Positions 26,287 to 35,487 of a stretch of DNA of 45,124 nucleotides are shown in pieces (within the stretch, counting starts at the first letter, position 1; each line of letters begins with the position of its first letter). Origin of the DNA: Phycisphaerae bacterium (GTDB lineage: Bacteria; Planctomycetota; Phycisphaerae; Tepidisphaerales; Tepidisphaeraceae); assembly GCA_030448225.1 (NCBI GenBank), contig JAUJNJ010000026.1:1-45124 (forward strand), written 5' to 3'. The notes beneath the pieces were generated by a model, which worked only from the letters and a program-made list of their open reading frames with translations, was not told the DNA's origin and made no database searches. Made by a program: the position numbers and the translations under genes.

Positions 26287-28615
26287 ATGTCCAAACGCCG
26301 TCCCGAACGATTCTCCGCCCCGCCGCCCGCCGTCGTGCCCGCGCGGGCGCCGACCTGGCCGGTGTGGCTGTCGCGGGGGGCGGCTCGTGCTGACGATGGC
26401 GGTCGTCGTGGCGCGGGCGACGACGCTCGAGTCGCTGCGCGCGCCCGCTCGACGTGCTCCCGCGTCCGAGGCGGTGCCCGCGGCACGGGCGCCGGCGAGC
26501 TGATGCTCGACCTGCTCGCGTGCGTGCCGGCGCTGCTGCTGCTCGTGCGGCGCGCGTTCGACCGCACGTTCGCGCTGCGGCCGACCTGGGCGGCACCCTG
26601 CCGATGGCACCGCGCTCGGGGCGTGGGCCGTGCTCAGCACCGCGTGGGCCGCCGACAAGTTCGCCGCCGCGGTCTCCGGGGCCCACCTGCTGGCGGCGTT
26701 CGTGCTGCTCTGGTCGACCGCGCGCTCGTGACGACCTGGCTGCGCCCTGCTCGCGGCGGCCGTCTGCTTCGGGCTGCTGTTGGTGATGGTCGGGCAGGGG
26801 ATCTACTACCGGTCGGTCGAACTGGTCGATCTGCGCGCGTGGACGCGCCGCCGCGACGATCCTGCGCGAGCGGTGGGACCCCGACTCGTTCGAGGCGCGG
26901 CAGTTCGAGAACCGGGTGATGGGCGGCGAGATGCTCAAGGTTCGCCGTCGTCGCCCAACTCGTACGCCGCGCTGATCGTGATGCTCGCCGCGGCGTCGGC
27001 AGGGGCTGCTGATCCAGCAACTCGCGGGGCGGGAGCGGGGCGGATCGACTTCTATGGGGGTCGTCGCTGCCGTCGCTGACGCTGGCCCTGGGCGTCGCGG
27101 GCGGGCTGGCGATGCTGACGTTCACCGGCAGCCGCACCGCGACGGCGGCGGCGTTGCTCGGCGTCGCGATGCTGGCGGTAATCCGCGTCGGGCGGCCGGC
27201 AACCTGGGCGCTGACCGGCGGCGCGCTGTACGGCGTGGGCGTGACGGCGTTCCTCGCGCGCGGCGGTGTCGTCGGGCACGGGCTCCGCCACGGCACGCTA
27301 TTCCACGTCAGCCTCACCTTCCGCTGCTACTGGCTCAAGCGCGACGTCGATGTTCCGCGCCACCCCTGGGCGGGCGTCGGGTGGGACAACCGGGCTGCAC
27401 TACCTCGCGGCGCGGGTGCCCAACGCGGCGGAAGAGTGCGCGACCCGCACAACTTCATCGTCCGTTGCTTCGCCGAACTCGGGCTCGTCGGCGGACTGCT
27501 GCTCGCGTGGCGCTGCGCGTGTTGGGGAGCTGCCCGCCGTCGTGCCGAACGACGCCGGCCACCGGTGACTCGCCGGGCGCACGCCGCCGGGCACGGGCCG
27601 CACCCGGCGGCGGACGTCGTCTCGAGCGGCGTCGCACGGGCCGGTGCGGCCGTCGACCGTCGCGATCGCCGGGGTCGTCGGGTGCCTCGGCGTGCTGCTG
27701 AGCATCGCGGCGGGCATCGACTTCGCAGGGTCGGCGTTCGTGTTCCTCGAACTCATGCGCGCGGCGGGTTCCGTGCGTGTTCGTGCTCGGGGCGGTGGTC
27801 GGGCTGCTCCGCACGGTTGAACGCCCCGCCGCCGACGACCGCCCGGCGCGTGGGTGCTGTGGGTGCCTCGTCGGGCTGGCGGCTGTTCCTCGTGCACAAC
27901 CTGATCGATTTCTCGCTGTTCGAGCCGGGCCCGATGCTCGTGTTCGCGATGATGGCCGGGGCCGCCGCGGCTCGGCGGCGCGGCCCGCGCCCGTCGCCGT
28001 CGCCGCCGGGCGCGCCCCGCGGGCGGGGCGGCGATCGCGGCGCTGGCGGCGTGCAGCGCGTGGCTGGCGGCGGCGGTGGTGTTCGTGGCGCCGGTGGCGA
28101 CCGCCGGGCGACTGGCGGCCGACGCCGAGGTCTCTGTCTGCGATGAGCGATTCGTCGGCGCCGTCGACCTCTTAACCGCCGCCTTGGAGCGCGTCCCGTA
28201 CGACGGCGACCACGCATTCCGCGCGGCGCAGGCGAGCTTCTGGGCCGGGCGCGACGGCCGGCCGATGCTCGACCGGGCGCTGGCGGCCAACCCGCTCGGC
28301 CTGCGGTACCTGCTCTTCCGCGCCCAGGCGCACGGCTCGTACCCGCCGGTCGACGTACCGGCGGCGATCCGCGACTTCGAACGGGCGCTGTCGCTCGACC
28401 CGCAGAACGTCCCGGCCCGCCGGGATTTCGCCGACCTGCTGCGCCGCGTCGGGCGACGCGACGCGGCCCGCGCCCAGTACGAGCGCACGCTCGCGGTCAA
28501 CGACCAACTCCCGCCCGACGAACAGGAGCGGCTCAGCCCGGAGAAGGTCGAGGAGATCCGCCGCGCCATCGCCGAACTCGGCGACGGCGGCGGCGGCGGC
28601 GGCGGGTCGTTGTGA
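26287..28615 (+). CDS. O-antigen ligase-like membrane protein with C-terminal TPR domain (multiple frameshifts)
   Basis: ATG 26287 opens MSKRRPERFSAPPPAVVPAR, then hydrophobic segments alternate: LMLDLLACVPALLLLVRRAF, AAAVCFGLLLVMVGQGIYYR, SYAALIVMLAAASAG, LTLALGVAGGLAMLTFTGSR and TWALTGGALYGVGVTAFLAR. The Wzy_C/O-antigen ligase signature is HPWAGVGWDN followed by RDPHNFIVRCFAELGLVGGL, with the catalytic-loop His. LVHNLIDFSLFEPGPMLVFA is a late membrane segment. From 28076 the frame is intact and soluble, with TPR-like units (DLLTAALERVPYDGDHAFRA, AIRDFERALSLDPQNVPARR, DAARAQYERTLAVNDQLPP) and a Gly-rich end. It would join or polymerise polyprenyl-linked glycans at the outer side of the membrane. 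At least eight frame switches between 26380 and 28070. Confidence 0.8.
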
Positions 28616-28977
28616 CTGCGGACGGCAGTCGTGCCGACCAGGGCTAGCGTAGAACTCTCGTCGCCGGTGATCGGGATGGCGACGCGGCTGGGCGGCGGCC
28701 CGCCGGGCGCAGTCGGGCGCGGTACGCGGCTCGACCGGGACCGCTGCGATGTGCGCCGTCGGACGTCACACGAGCCCGGTGCGTCGCCCTTTGCCGGCAG
28801 TAGCGTTTATCCGGCTAGGTCGACAAAACGTTCTCGGTCGGTGGTGGTTTATCGGCCGACGGCTCGCCGCGGATTCGGGTACAACGGATGTGCGTCGTTG
28901 TCGCCGGGCAAGGTTCTGATGGGCGGCGACGGGCGGGGCAGGTTACGATCGCCCGCCGGAGTTCTATGGAGGTGACG
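28616..28977. other. Intergenic region upstream of a small coiled-coil gene
   Basis: About 360 bases with no supported coding frame. Sequence around 28800-28860 is less GC-rich than its surroundings (GTTTATCC, GACAAAACG, GTGGTTTATC) and could carry the promoter for the next gene. GGAGGTGA at 28968-28975 is the ribosome binding site of that gene. Confidence 0.4.
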
Positions 28978-29346
28978 GTGCCCGCAAACGTTCATGACTG
29001 GCTCCGCGACGGCGAGGCGCTGCACGCGGCCCTGGTGAAGGAGTACGCGGACCTCGAGCAGCAGATCGAGGACCTCGAGGCCCGGCTGGCGTCGAAGGCG
29101 GCAGAGGCGAACAAGCTCGCCCGCATCCTCGGCCTGTCGCCGATCGAGTCCGGTCGCGCCGGGTCGGGCGCGCTCGTGCTGAGCGACGAGCCGGACCAGG
29201 ACCGCCCCGCCGCCGCGGCGTCGCCCGCCGTCACGATCCACAGCGCCGGCCGCTCGCTCGCCGGCAAGTTCGCAACCGAGCGCGTGATGCCGGGCCCCGG
29301 CGTCAGCCGCATCATGGACGCCATCCCGGGCCGCCACGCGACGTAG
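28978..29346 (+). CDS. Coiled-coil hypothetical protein
   Basis: The start decision is interesting: an ATG at 28966 is in frame, but the strong Shine-Dalgarno GGAGGTGA (28968-28975) overlaps it and points to the GTG at 28978, giving 122 residues from VPANVHDWLRDGEALHAALV. Residues 10-55 are a heptad-like helix (YADLEQQIEDLEARLASKAA, EANKLARILGL). The rest is Ala/Pro/Ser-rich and flexible, ending AGRSLAGKFATERVMPGPGV followed by SRIMDAIPGRHAT. No family recognised. It stands alone, with a hairpin element downstream. Confidence 0.65.
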   Translation: MPANVHDWLRDGEALHAALVKEYADLEQQIEDLEARLASKAAEANKLARILGLSPIESGRAGSGALVLSDEPDQDRPAAAASPAVTIHSAGRSLAGKFATERVMPGPGVSRIMDAIPGRHAT

Positions 29347-29648
29347 CGCGCCCTCCGTATCCCACACCAATTCTTTAAGCGGGCGGAAGCTCAAACTCCC
29401 TTAAGCGGGGGGTGTCGCTCTTGGTGCGGGAACAGTGCTGGCGCGAGACGGCGGGCAAGCGAGAAGGCTAAATGAGGACGTTGCGCCTGTGGGGAACCTG
29501 CCTGCTTGACGAAGGTCCGAAACGGAAATGTCGACCGCGGAGACGCGGAGAGCGCGGAGTATGACTCGGAAGCGTTCGTTTTCTCCGCGTCCTCCGCGTC
29601 TCCGCAATTGAAGTTATTTTCGAGACGTCGGACGGGTGGGGCCGGGGG
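29347..29648. other. Intergenic region between convergent genes
   Basis: About 300 bases between a plus-strand coiled-coil gene and a minus-strand regulator; only the hairpin element at 29534-29606 is notable. A short imperfect direct repeat, TTTAAGCGGGCGG (29371) and CTTAAGCGGGGGG (29400), is also present. Confidence 0.45.
29534..29606. repeat. Hairpin element, CCGCGGAGACGCGG family
   Basis: The left arm starts ACCGCGGAGACGCGGAGAGC; the right arm is TTCTCCGCGTCCTCCGCGTC followed by TCCGC. The arms are complementary with a loop of about 30 bases. Placed between two convergent genes, it could serve as a bidirectional transcript end. Confidence 0.7.
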
Positions 29649-31347
29649 TTAGCGTACCGACGTGGCCTGCAGCGCCTTGCGGACCTCGCCGAGGAGTTGG
29701 TCGACCTTGAAGGGCTTGAACAGGACGGCCTGCAGGCCCTCCTGGCTGGCGCGGACGATCGAGTGGTTCGGGTCGTAGCCGAAGCCGGTCATCAGGATCA
29801 CCGGCACGGTCTGCGAGCACTTGCGGGCGGTGGCGAACACGTCGTAGCCGGTCTTGTCCGGCATCTTGATGTCGCTGATCACGAGGTCGTACTCGTTGCC
29901 CGCCTCCAACTTCGCGATCGCCTCCTCGCCGGTGGCGGCCATCGTCACGACGGCGTGGAACTTGCGCAGCACGTCGCTGATCGTCGTGCGGATGTCGGAC
30001 GCGTCGTCGGCGATCAGGATCCGCGACCCGGCGATCACCGGGTCGTCGTCGACCTCCTTCAAGTCCTTGGCCCCAAGGATCGTGTTCGGGCCCTTGGCGG
30101 CCTGGCGGAGCGACGTGCGGATCGTCTCGACGTTGTCGAGGATCTGCTGCAGCTTGTGGCGCAAATCGTCGTGGCCGATGTACTCGTCGATCAGCGCGTT
30201 GGCGTCCGACGCGATGTCGTTCAGCGGGCCGGCGGCCTCGGTGCAGACCTCGTCGGCGACCTTGTGGCTCGTGTTCACGCGCTCGACGAGCATCAGGTCG
30301 AGCATGTTCAGCGCGATCGCGACGTAGCGGCCGAAGATCTCGGCGAACTGCCGGTCGTCCTCGTTGAACGCGGCGCGCTGGCGGCTCTCGATGTTGAAGA
30401 TGCCGATCACGCGGTCGTGCAGGCTGAGCGGCACCGTCAGGCTGCTGCGGGCCTGGTCCAGGCCCATCACGTAGCGCGGGTCGCGCTCGACGTCCGGGCA
30501 GATGTACGACCGGCCGGTCGCCGCGACGTACCCGCTGATGCCGTTGCCCTCGGAGCTGCAGTACAGCTCGACGTTCAGCGCGTCGGTCGGCAGCCCCGCG
30601 CTGATCACGAGCTCGAGGCGGTTGCTGCGACGGTCGAGCAGGCGGATCGCGAAGTGGTCGAAGTGCATCAGGTCGCGCGTGAAGCTGATGATCTTGTCCT
30701 CCAGCAGCTTCAGGCGGCTGGGCGACGTTCAGCTTCGACAGCGACTCGGCCTCGAGCCGCACGAGCTCGCGGCCGGCCTTGTCGATCGCGTCGATCTTCT
30801 GCTGGAGCCGGCGGGTGCCCGTCGCGTCCCACACGACCGACACGACCTGCACGACCTGCCCGGCGGGGTTGATCACCGGCGAGCAGATCATCTCCATGAA
30901 CTGCACGTCCTCGATGTTCAGCGAGTAGCGCTTCGAGCGGTTGAACCCGGGCGGCGTGTCGGCATTCTGCGGGCTGACCTGCTTGCTGAAGATGCCGTAC
31001 GCGTCCTGGCAGGTGCGGCGGATCTTCTCGTGCACCCGCGCCGGCCAGGCGGCCATCTTCTTGTTCATCCAGTTGCAGCGGCCCTCGCCGTCGACGATGC
31101 AGACGCCCTCGCCGATCGTGTTTAGGATCAGGCTCGCCTGCTGGCTGACCAGCGCGCGCTCGAGCGGGAGGAAGTCGGCGGTGTCGGAGAAGATCGCCCA
31201 GCGAACTCGTCGCGGCGGATCGCCTCGATCGCCTGGTCGATCGAGTCCATCTCGACGAGGTCGCAGTTCCCGCGGAGGGCCGCAGGCGTTGGCGTAGGCC
31301 TTGGTGTGGCCGGCCAGGACCAGAACTTTGCTGCGCGATTCGTCCAA
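29649..31347 (-). CDS. PAS-GAF-receiver signalling protein (three frameshifts)
   Basis: About 566 codons. The probable TTG start at 31347 reads MDESRSKVLVLAGHTKAYAN; after a frame switch near 31290 come DSIDQAIEAIRRDEF and, after another near 31205, AIFSDTADFLPLERALVSQQ. The PAS domain is ASLILNTIGEGVCIVDGEGR to VQVVSVVWDATGTRRLQQK. After a break near 30722 the sequence continues as an intact frame: GAF domain (LMHFDHFAIRLLDRRSNRLE, GISGYVAATGRSYICPDVER, SSLTVPLSLHDRVIGIFNIE). A helical linker follows, then a C-terminal receiver: SRILIADDASDIRTTISDVL, YDLVISDIKMPDKTGYDVFA (phospho-Asp) and VLFKPFKVDQLL (conserved Lys). There is no HATPase domain, so this is a phospho-receiving sensor, not a kinase. 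Cognate kinase and output are not visible. Confidence 0.82.
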
Positions 31348-31499
31348 GCGTGTTCGCTCGTCGGCGTGCCCCCGAACGCATCGTAGAGTGCCGGTGACCC
31401 GCGGGTCAACTAAAGCACGTCGGTTTGATCGGCCCGGCGCGGCCGGTCACGGTCGCGCAAGATCCGCCGGGCCCGGGACGCGGCTCGCACGCGGGCCGG

Positions 31500-32471
31500 C
31501 TACACGGGGCCGGGTCGATCCCCGTCGCGCAAAAGACGGTGAACGCCCTGGGCGGTCAAGGATTGCATCACCCGCTCGGCCGCGTCGTGCGCCGACGCCC
31601 GCGGGGCCCGCTGGCGGGCGTGCAGCACGGGCGGCACGCCGTCGCGCCCGCCGACGGCGGCGGTCAGGACGACGTCCGGCCCGTCGAGCGTCGCCAGCGC
31701 GGCGATCGGCGAGTGACAGTCGCCCTGCAGCGCGAGCACGATCGACCGCTCCAATTCTACGCACAGCGCGGCGTCCGGGTCGTTCAGCGCGGCGAGCAAC
31801 TCCCGCGTCCGCGCGTCGTCACGCCGGCATTGCAGCGCGAGCGCCCCCTGCCCGGGCGCCGGGAGCATCGCGGCGAGGTCGAGGGTCGCCATCTTCTCGT
31901 CGTCGAACAAGCCCCCCCGCTTCAGCCCGGCCAGCGCCAGGAGAATCGCGTCGAACTCGCCGGCCGCGAGCTTGCGCAGCCGGGTGTCGATGTTCCCGCG
32001 GGCGGATTCGACGACGAGGTCCGGCCGCGCGGCGAGCAACTGGCACCGGCGGCGGAGGCTCGTCGTGCCGACCTTCGCCCCCCGCGGCAAGTCCTCGATC
32101 CGCCGGGCCCGCGCGGAGATCAGCACGTCGCGCGGATCTTCCCGGGCGGGTACGGCGGCGATCACGAGGTTCGACTGATCGACGAGCGGCATCGTGACCG
32201 GCACGTCCTTGAAGCTGTGGACGGCGAAGTCAACGGACTCGTCGAGCAGCGCCTGCTCGAGTTCCTTCGTGAACAGGCCCTTGCCGCCGAACTCGTGCAG
32301 CGGGCGATCGGTGATGCGATCGCCGGTCGTCGTCAGAATGTGCAGCTCCACGTGCAGGCCCGGGTGACGCGCCTCAAGCTCTCGAGCCACGAGCCCGCTC
32401 TGCGTGCGCGCCAGCATGCTGCCCCGGGTGCCGAGGCGAAGTGGACGATCATCGGGGGGCGTGTCGGGCAT
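31500..32471 (-). CDS. hemC: Hydroxymethylbilane synthase (porphobilinogen deaminase)
   Basis: Assembles four porphobilinogens into hydroxymethylbilane for haem and related tetrapyrroles; cytosolic, 323 residues, normal length. Clear motifs are PLRLGTRGSMLARTQSGLVA, HILTTTGDRITDRPLHEFGG, GKGLFTKELEQALLDESVDF, AVHSFKDVPV (the Asp of HSxKD is catalytic), AKVGTTSLRRRCQLLAARPD, GNIDTRLRKL and FDAILLALAGLKRGG. Later come LPAPGQGALALQCRRDD and LQGDCHSPIAALATLDG, where the Cys should carry the dipyrromethane cofactor. ATG 32471 starts MPDTPPDDRPLRLGTRGS. Intact, unlike its neighbour. It follows the pathway step of HemB encoded at 17755-18740. Confidence 0.95.
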   Translation of the reverse strand: MPDTPPDDRPLRLGTRGSMLARTQSGLVARELEARHPGLHVELHILTTTGDRITDRPLHEFGGKGLFTKELEQALLDESVDFAVHSFKDVPVTMPLVDQSNLVIAAVPAREDPRDVLISARARRIEDLPRGAKVGTTSLRRRCQLLAARPDLVVESARGNIDTRLRKLAAGEFDAILLALAGLKRGGLFDDEKMATLDLAAMLPAPGQGALALQCRRDDARTRELLAALNDPDAALCVELERSIVLALQGDCHSPIAALATLDGPDVVLTAAVGGRDGVPPVLHARQRAPRASAHDAAERVMQSLTAQGVHRLLRDGDRPGPV

Positions 32472-32536
32472 CGCTGAACGTCAAGTTCGAGTCGCCCCAG
32501 TCCTTTGAGACGTCGGGAGGAACGGCGCACTACGAA

Positions 32537-32623
32537 GTCACGGAGACACGGCGATCACACGGGAGAACTTCTCATTTTTGAATTCCTCTCCGTGCCGTCT
32601 CCGTGTCTCCGTGTCTCCGTGGT
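32537..32623. repeat. Hairpin element, CACGGAGACACGG family (copy 2)
   Basis: Left arm GTCACGGAGACACGG (from 32537) and right arm CCGTGTCTCCGTGTCTCCGT followed by GGTGA (ending about 32625) are complementary over about 14 bp, with an AT-richer centre (ATTTTTGAATTC). It lies between divergent hemC and the SDR gene, so it sits in promoter space. Confidence 0.75.
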
Positions 32624-32744
32624 GAGACTTCTTTGTCTTGCGGTGAGTGACGCGTCATTGGTCGCACCGCCGCGTTCCACGTCTATGATCGGCGCCGGTT
32701 GGCTAGTGTAAGGACGGGACGGGGCGGGGAAAAGGAGCGCATCG

Positions 32745-33671
32745 ATGCCGGGTCGCGTGTTCTTGACGGGCGGGAGCGGGTTCGTGGGGTCGGCGGTGCT
32801 CGCCGAACTGCTCGCGCGGGGGCACGCGATCAACGCGCTGGTCAATCGCGGCACGCTGCGGGCGGCCGGCGACAACGTGCGCGTCGTCAAGGGCGACCTG
32901 TTCGACGCCGCCGCGCTCGACGCGGGGATGGCCGGGTGCGACGTGGTGGTCCACCTCGTCGGGATCATCATGGAGAAGCCGGCGAAGGGGGTGACGTTTC
33001 AGCGCGTCCACGTCGAGGGGACGCGCAACGTCCTCGACGCCGCCAAGCGATCCGGCGTGCGGCGGCACGTCCACATGTCCGCCCTCGGCACACGCCCGGG
33101 TGCCGACAGCGACTACCACCGCACGAAGCACGAGGCCGAGCAGGCCGTGCGCGGCAGCGGGCTCGATTGGACGATCATCCGGCCGTCGATGATCCACGGG
33201 CCGCGCGGCGAGTTCACCGACATGCTCGCCAAGTGGTCGCGCGGCAAGGCCGCCCCGTTCCTGTTCATGCCCTACTTCGGCGCCGGCCCGCTCGGCCTCG
33301 GCGGCGCGGGGATGCTCCAGCCGGTCTACGTGAACGACGTCGCCCGCGCGTTCGTCGACGCGATCGAGAACCCGCGGGCGGTCGGGCAGACCTACGACCT
33401 CGGCGGGAGCGAACGGCTCACCTGGCCCGACCTGCACCGCGCGGCGGCCGAGATCATCGCGGGGAAGAAGCGGCCGGTCGTGGCGATCCCGGCGTGGTAC
33501 GCCCGGGCGATCAGCCGGGTGCTGCCGGCGTCGCTCCTGCCGTTCAACCGCGACCAGGTGGTGATGAGCCAGGAGGACAATACCGCCGACCTGACGAAGT
33601 TCACCGGGGACTTCGGGTGGGAGCCGAAACCGTTCCGCGCGACACTCAAGACCTACGCCCACGAGCTTTGA
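32745..33671 (+). CDS. NAD(P)-binding atypical SDR, NDUFA9-like
   Basis: 308 residues from ATG 32745. Rossmann motif RVFLTGGSGFVGSAVLAELL (TGGxGFxG), then VRVVKGDLFDAAALDAGMAG, CDVVVHLVGIIMEKPAKGVT, VHVEGTRNVLDAAKRSGVRR, HVHMSALGTR, DYHRTKHEAEQAVRGSGLDW (YxxxK), TIIRPSMIHGPRGEFTDML, LQPVYVNDVARAFVDAIENP and YDLGGSERLTWPDLHR. This pattern is that of the extended/atypical SDRs related to the NDUFA9 subunit of complex I, annotated in bacteria as NAD-dependent epimerase/dehydratase or complex I NDUFA9-family protein. The reaction is unknown. Purine-rich GGGGAAAAGGAG lies just before the start. Intact. Confidence 0.88.
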   Translation: MPGRVFLTGGSGFVGSAVLAELLARGHAINALVNRGTLRAAGDNVRVVKGDLFDAAALDAGMAGCDVVVHLVGIIMEKPAKGVTFQRVHVEGTRNVLDAAKRSGVRRHVHMSALGTRPGADSDYHRTKHEAEQAVRGSGLDWTIIRPSMIHGPRGEFTDMLAKWSRGKAAPFLFMPYFGAGPLGLGGAGMLQPVYVNDVARAFVDAIENPRAVGQTYDLGGSERLTWPDLHRAAAEIIAGKKRPVVAIPAWYARAISRVLPASLLPFNRDQVVMSQEDNTADLTKFTGDFGWEPKPFRATLKTYAHEL

Positions 33672-34028
33672 GGTGATGACGGGACATCGGGCGACGGAGA
33701 CATGGAGAAGGACGGGTCATGCCGTCCCTGCCGTGGCGCTCGCATCGCTCTCTGCACCTCGGTTCGTTGGGCGCTCCCGGTGCGGGCTTGATGCCTAGAA
33801 CATGGATTGACGGAGGGCTGAAAGCATCCTCGTTTAGCCGCCGCTCGAAGAGCGGCGCGGGCGGGCCGAAAACGGCGCGGGGTCGACAACTTTAATGCGT
33901 TTACCCACCGCGCAACGCGCCGCGAGGCGTTCGGCGGCTAAAACTGGGGACGGAACGCGATGCCCGCTCGAAAGCGGGCCGGCGCTTATAACCCGTTCGC
34001 CCTCCCGTCGTTCCTATGATCGGTCGTG
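33672..34028. other. Intergenic region with palindromes before the duplicated unit
   Basis: About 355 bases with no gene. It contains a hairpin GCCGCCGCTCGAAGAGCGGC at 33837-33856, a block at about 33865-33944 that is similar (not identical) to the 110-base spacer between the two large repeats (38182-38291), and a perfect hairpin GCCCGCT-CGAA-AGCGGGC at 33962-33979 inside the left end of the repeat. Confidence 0.55.
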
Positions 34029-35150
34029 ATGAATGGTTTTAACTTCGCACCCGTTCGATCGGACGCTTCTCCCGTGACGCAACCGGCGCCCCCCTTCGCG
34101 TGCGAGCGCTGCGGTACGCCGCAGTGGGCGGGCTCGCTCGCCTGCCCGCGGTGCGGCGCGCTCGTCTACCGCCGCCGGCTCGAACAACTGACGGCCGACG
34201 CGTTGCGCCTCGAGACGGTGAACCCGCAGGCGGCGGCGGCGGTGTGGCGGCAGAGCCTCGACCTGCTGCCGCCGGACTCGCAGCAGTACCACGCGCTGTA
34301 CCACCGCATGGCCGCCCTCGCCGCCGGCCCGTTCGTCGCCGCCCCGCCGCCCTACGGCGCGCCGCAGACCGACGCGTACGAGCCGACCGTCGAGGCGGAG
34401 CCGCCGCCGCGCCGCGCGCAGCGCGACGACGCGTGGCCGGTGGCGGTCGCCAAGACCGGCGGCTCGATGCTGCTGAGCGTGCTGTGCTACATGCTGCTCG
34501 GCTTCGGCGACACGCCCGGCAGCAACTTCCTCTTCGCCGCGGGGTTCGCCGGGCTGATCCTCGTCCACGAGCTCGGCCACGTCGCGGCGATGCGGCACTA
34601 CAAGCTCAGCGCCAGCCCGCCGATCTTCATCCCGTTCCTCGGCGCGCTGATCAACATGCGCGACCAGCCGCGCAACGCGAAGGAGGAGGCGATCGTCGGC
34701 ATCGCCGGCCCCGTCGCCGGCACGGTCGGGGCGCTCGTGGTGCTGGCCGCGTTCCTCCTGATCGGCCCCGCGGCCGGCGGCGCCTACCAGGAGGTGCTGC
34801 TGAAGCTCTCGTACTTCGGCGTGCTGCTGAACCTGTTCAACCTGCTCCCGTTCCCGCCCCTCGACGGCGGCCGGGTGACGGCTGCGCTCAACCCGTGGTT
34901 CTGGCTCGTCGGGCTGCTCGGGCTCGTGGGGATGCTGGCGGTCGGGCAGATCTTCCCGATCGTGTTCGTGCTGATCCTCGCGATGGGCCTGCCACGCATC
35001 CTCGGCACGCTCGGCCGGCGGACCCGCGGCGCGTACTACGACATCAGCACCCGCTCGTCGTGGGCCATCGGCGCCGTCTACATCGCCCTGGCCGCCGGGC
35101 TGGTGGCGCTTAAGTACGTCCTGCCGAGGCCGGAACTGTTCGGCGGGTAA
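34029..35150 (+). CDS. M50-type site-2 membrane metalloprotease with N-terminal zinc ribbon (copy 1)
   Basis: 373 residues. The start is ATG 34029, just after an in-frame GTG. Residues 25-42 hold CERCG and CPRCG, a zinc ribbon. A helical stretch with Pro-rich linker follows, then about six membrane segments from residue 138 (VAKTGGSMLLSVLCYMLLGF, FLFAAGFAGLILVHELGHVA). HELGH at 180-184 is the zinc-binding catalytic motif and LLNLFNLLPFPPLDGGRVTA, with Asp 279, provides the third ligand, as in S2P/RseP-like proteases and close to rhomboid-fused archaeal types. IVGIAGPVAGTVGALVVLAA lies between. Such enzymes cut membrane-spanning substrates such as anti-sigma factors. No PDZ domain. It is followed by a strong hairpin at 35184. 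Identical to 38376-39497. Confidence 0.9.
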   Translation: MNGFNFAPVRSDASPVTQPAPPFACERCGTPQWAGSLACPRCGALVYRRRLEQLTADALRLETVNPQAAAAVWRQSLDLLPPDSQQYHALYHRMAALAAGPFVAAPPPYGAPQTDAYEPTVEAEPPPRRAQRDDAWPVAVAKTGGSMLLSVLCYMLLGFGDTPGSNFLFAAGFAGLILVHELGHVAAMRHYKLSASPPIFIPFLGALINMRDQPRNAKEEAIVGIAGPVAGTVGALVVLAAFLLIGPAAGGAYQEVLLKLSYFGVLLNLFNLLPFPPLDGGRVTAALNPWFWLVGLLGLVGMLAVGQIFPIVFVLILAMGLPRILGTLGRRTRGAYYDISTRSSWAIGAVYIALAAGLVALKYVLPRPELFGG

Positions 35151-35183
35151 GGCGGGTGGCCGCGGCTCGCAATCGATGGGAAA

Positions 35184-35215
35184 CCGACGCCCCTCCCGAA
35201 CGGGAGGGGCGTCGG
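35184..35215 (+). terminator. Strong 14-bp hairpin after the M50 gene (copy 1)
   Basis: CCGACGCCCCTCCC, loop GAAC, GGGAGGGGCGTCGG: a perfect 14-bp stem 33 bases after the stop codon. Only a weak T content follows (CGTTAATG), so this is a terminator-like hairpin rather than a canonical rho-independent one. Confidence 0.6.
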
Positions 35216-35288
35216 CGTTAATGCGTCGAATGGCACGGCGCTAGCTCCAACGTCCACGTGCGTGCGTCACGCCGCAGGGCCATGAGCC

Positions 35289-35390
35289 GTCATCCCGAGG
35301 AGCGACAGCGACGAGGGATCTCGGGGTGGAATGACGGGTTCCACGCCCCGAGATCCCTCAGGTCGCAACCGCTCCCCGCGGGATGACGTT
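35289..35390. repeat. Palindromic intergenic element, GAGGGATCTCGGGG family (copy 1)
   Basis: GAGGGATCTCGGGG (from about 35313) pairs with CCCCGAGATCCCTC (to about 35361), and outer TCATCCCG / CGGGATGA pairs extend the fold. Its translations (SHPEERSDEG, RDPSSLSLLGMT) are typical of a dispersed element seen between genes of many bacteria. It lies between the convergent M50 and NagB genes. Confidence 0.7.
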
Positions 35391-35487
35391 TTCGAGTGCG
35401 AGAGGATCAACTGATTGTGCCGACCCTTGGCCCGTGCGGCGTCCGTCGACGCCGCGGGAGTTCGCCGTCCTTTAAGGGATCGTTGGA

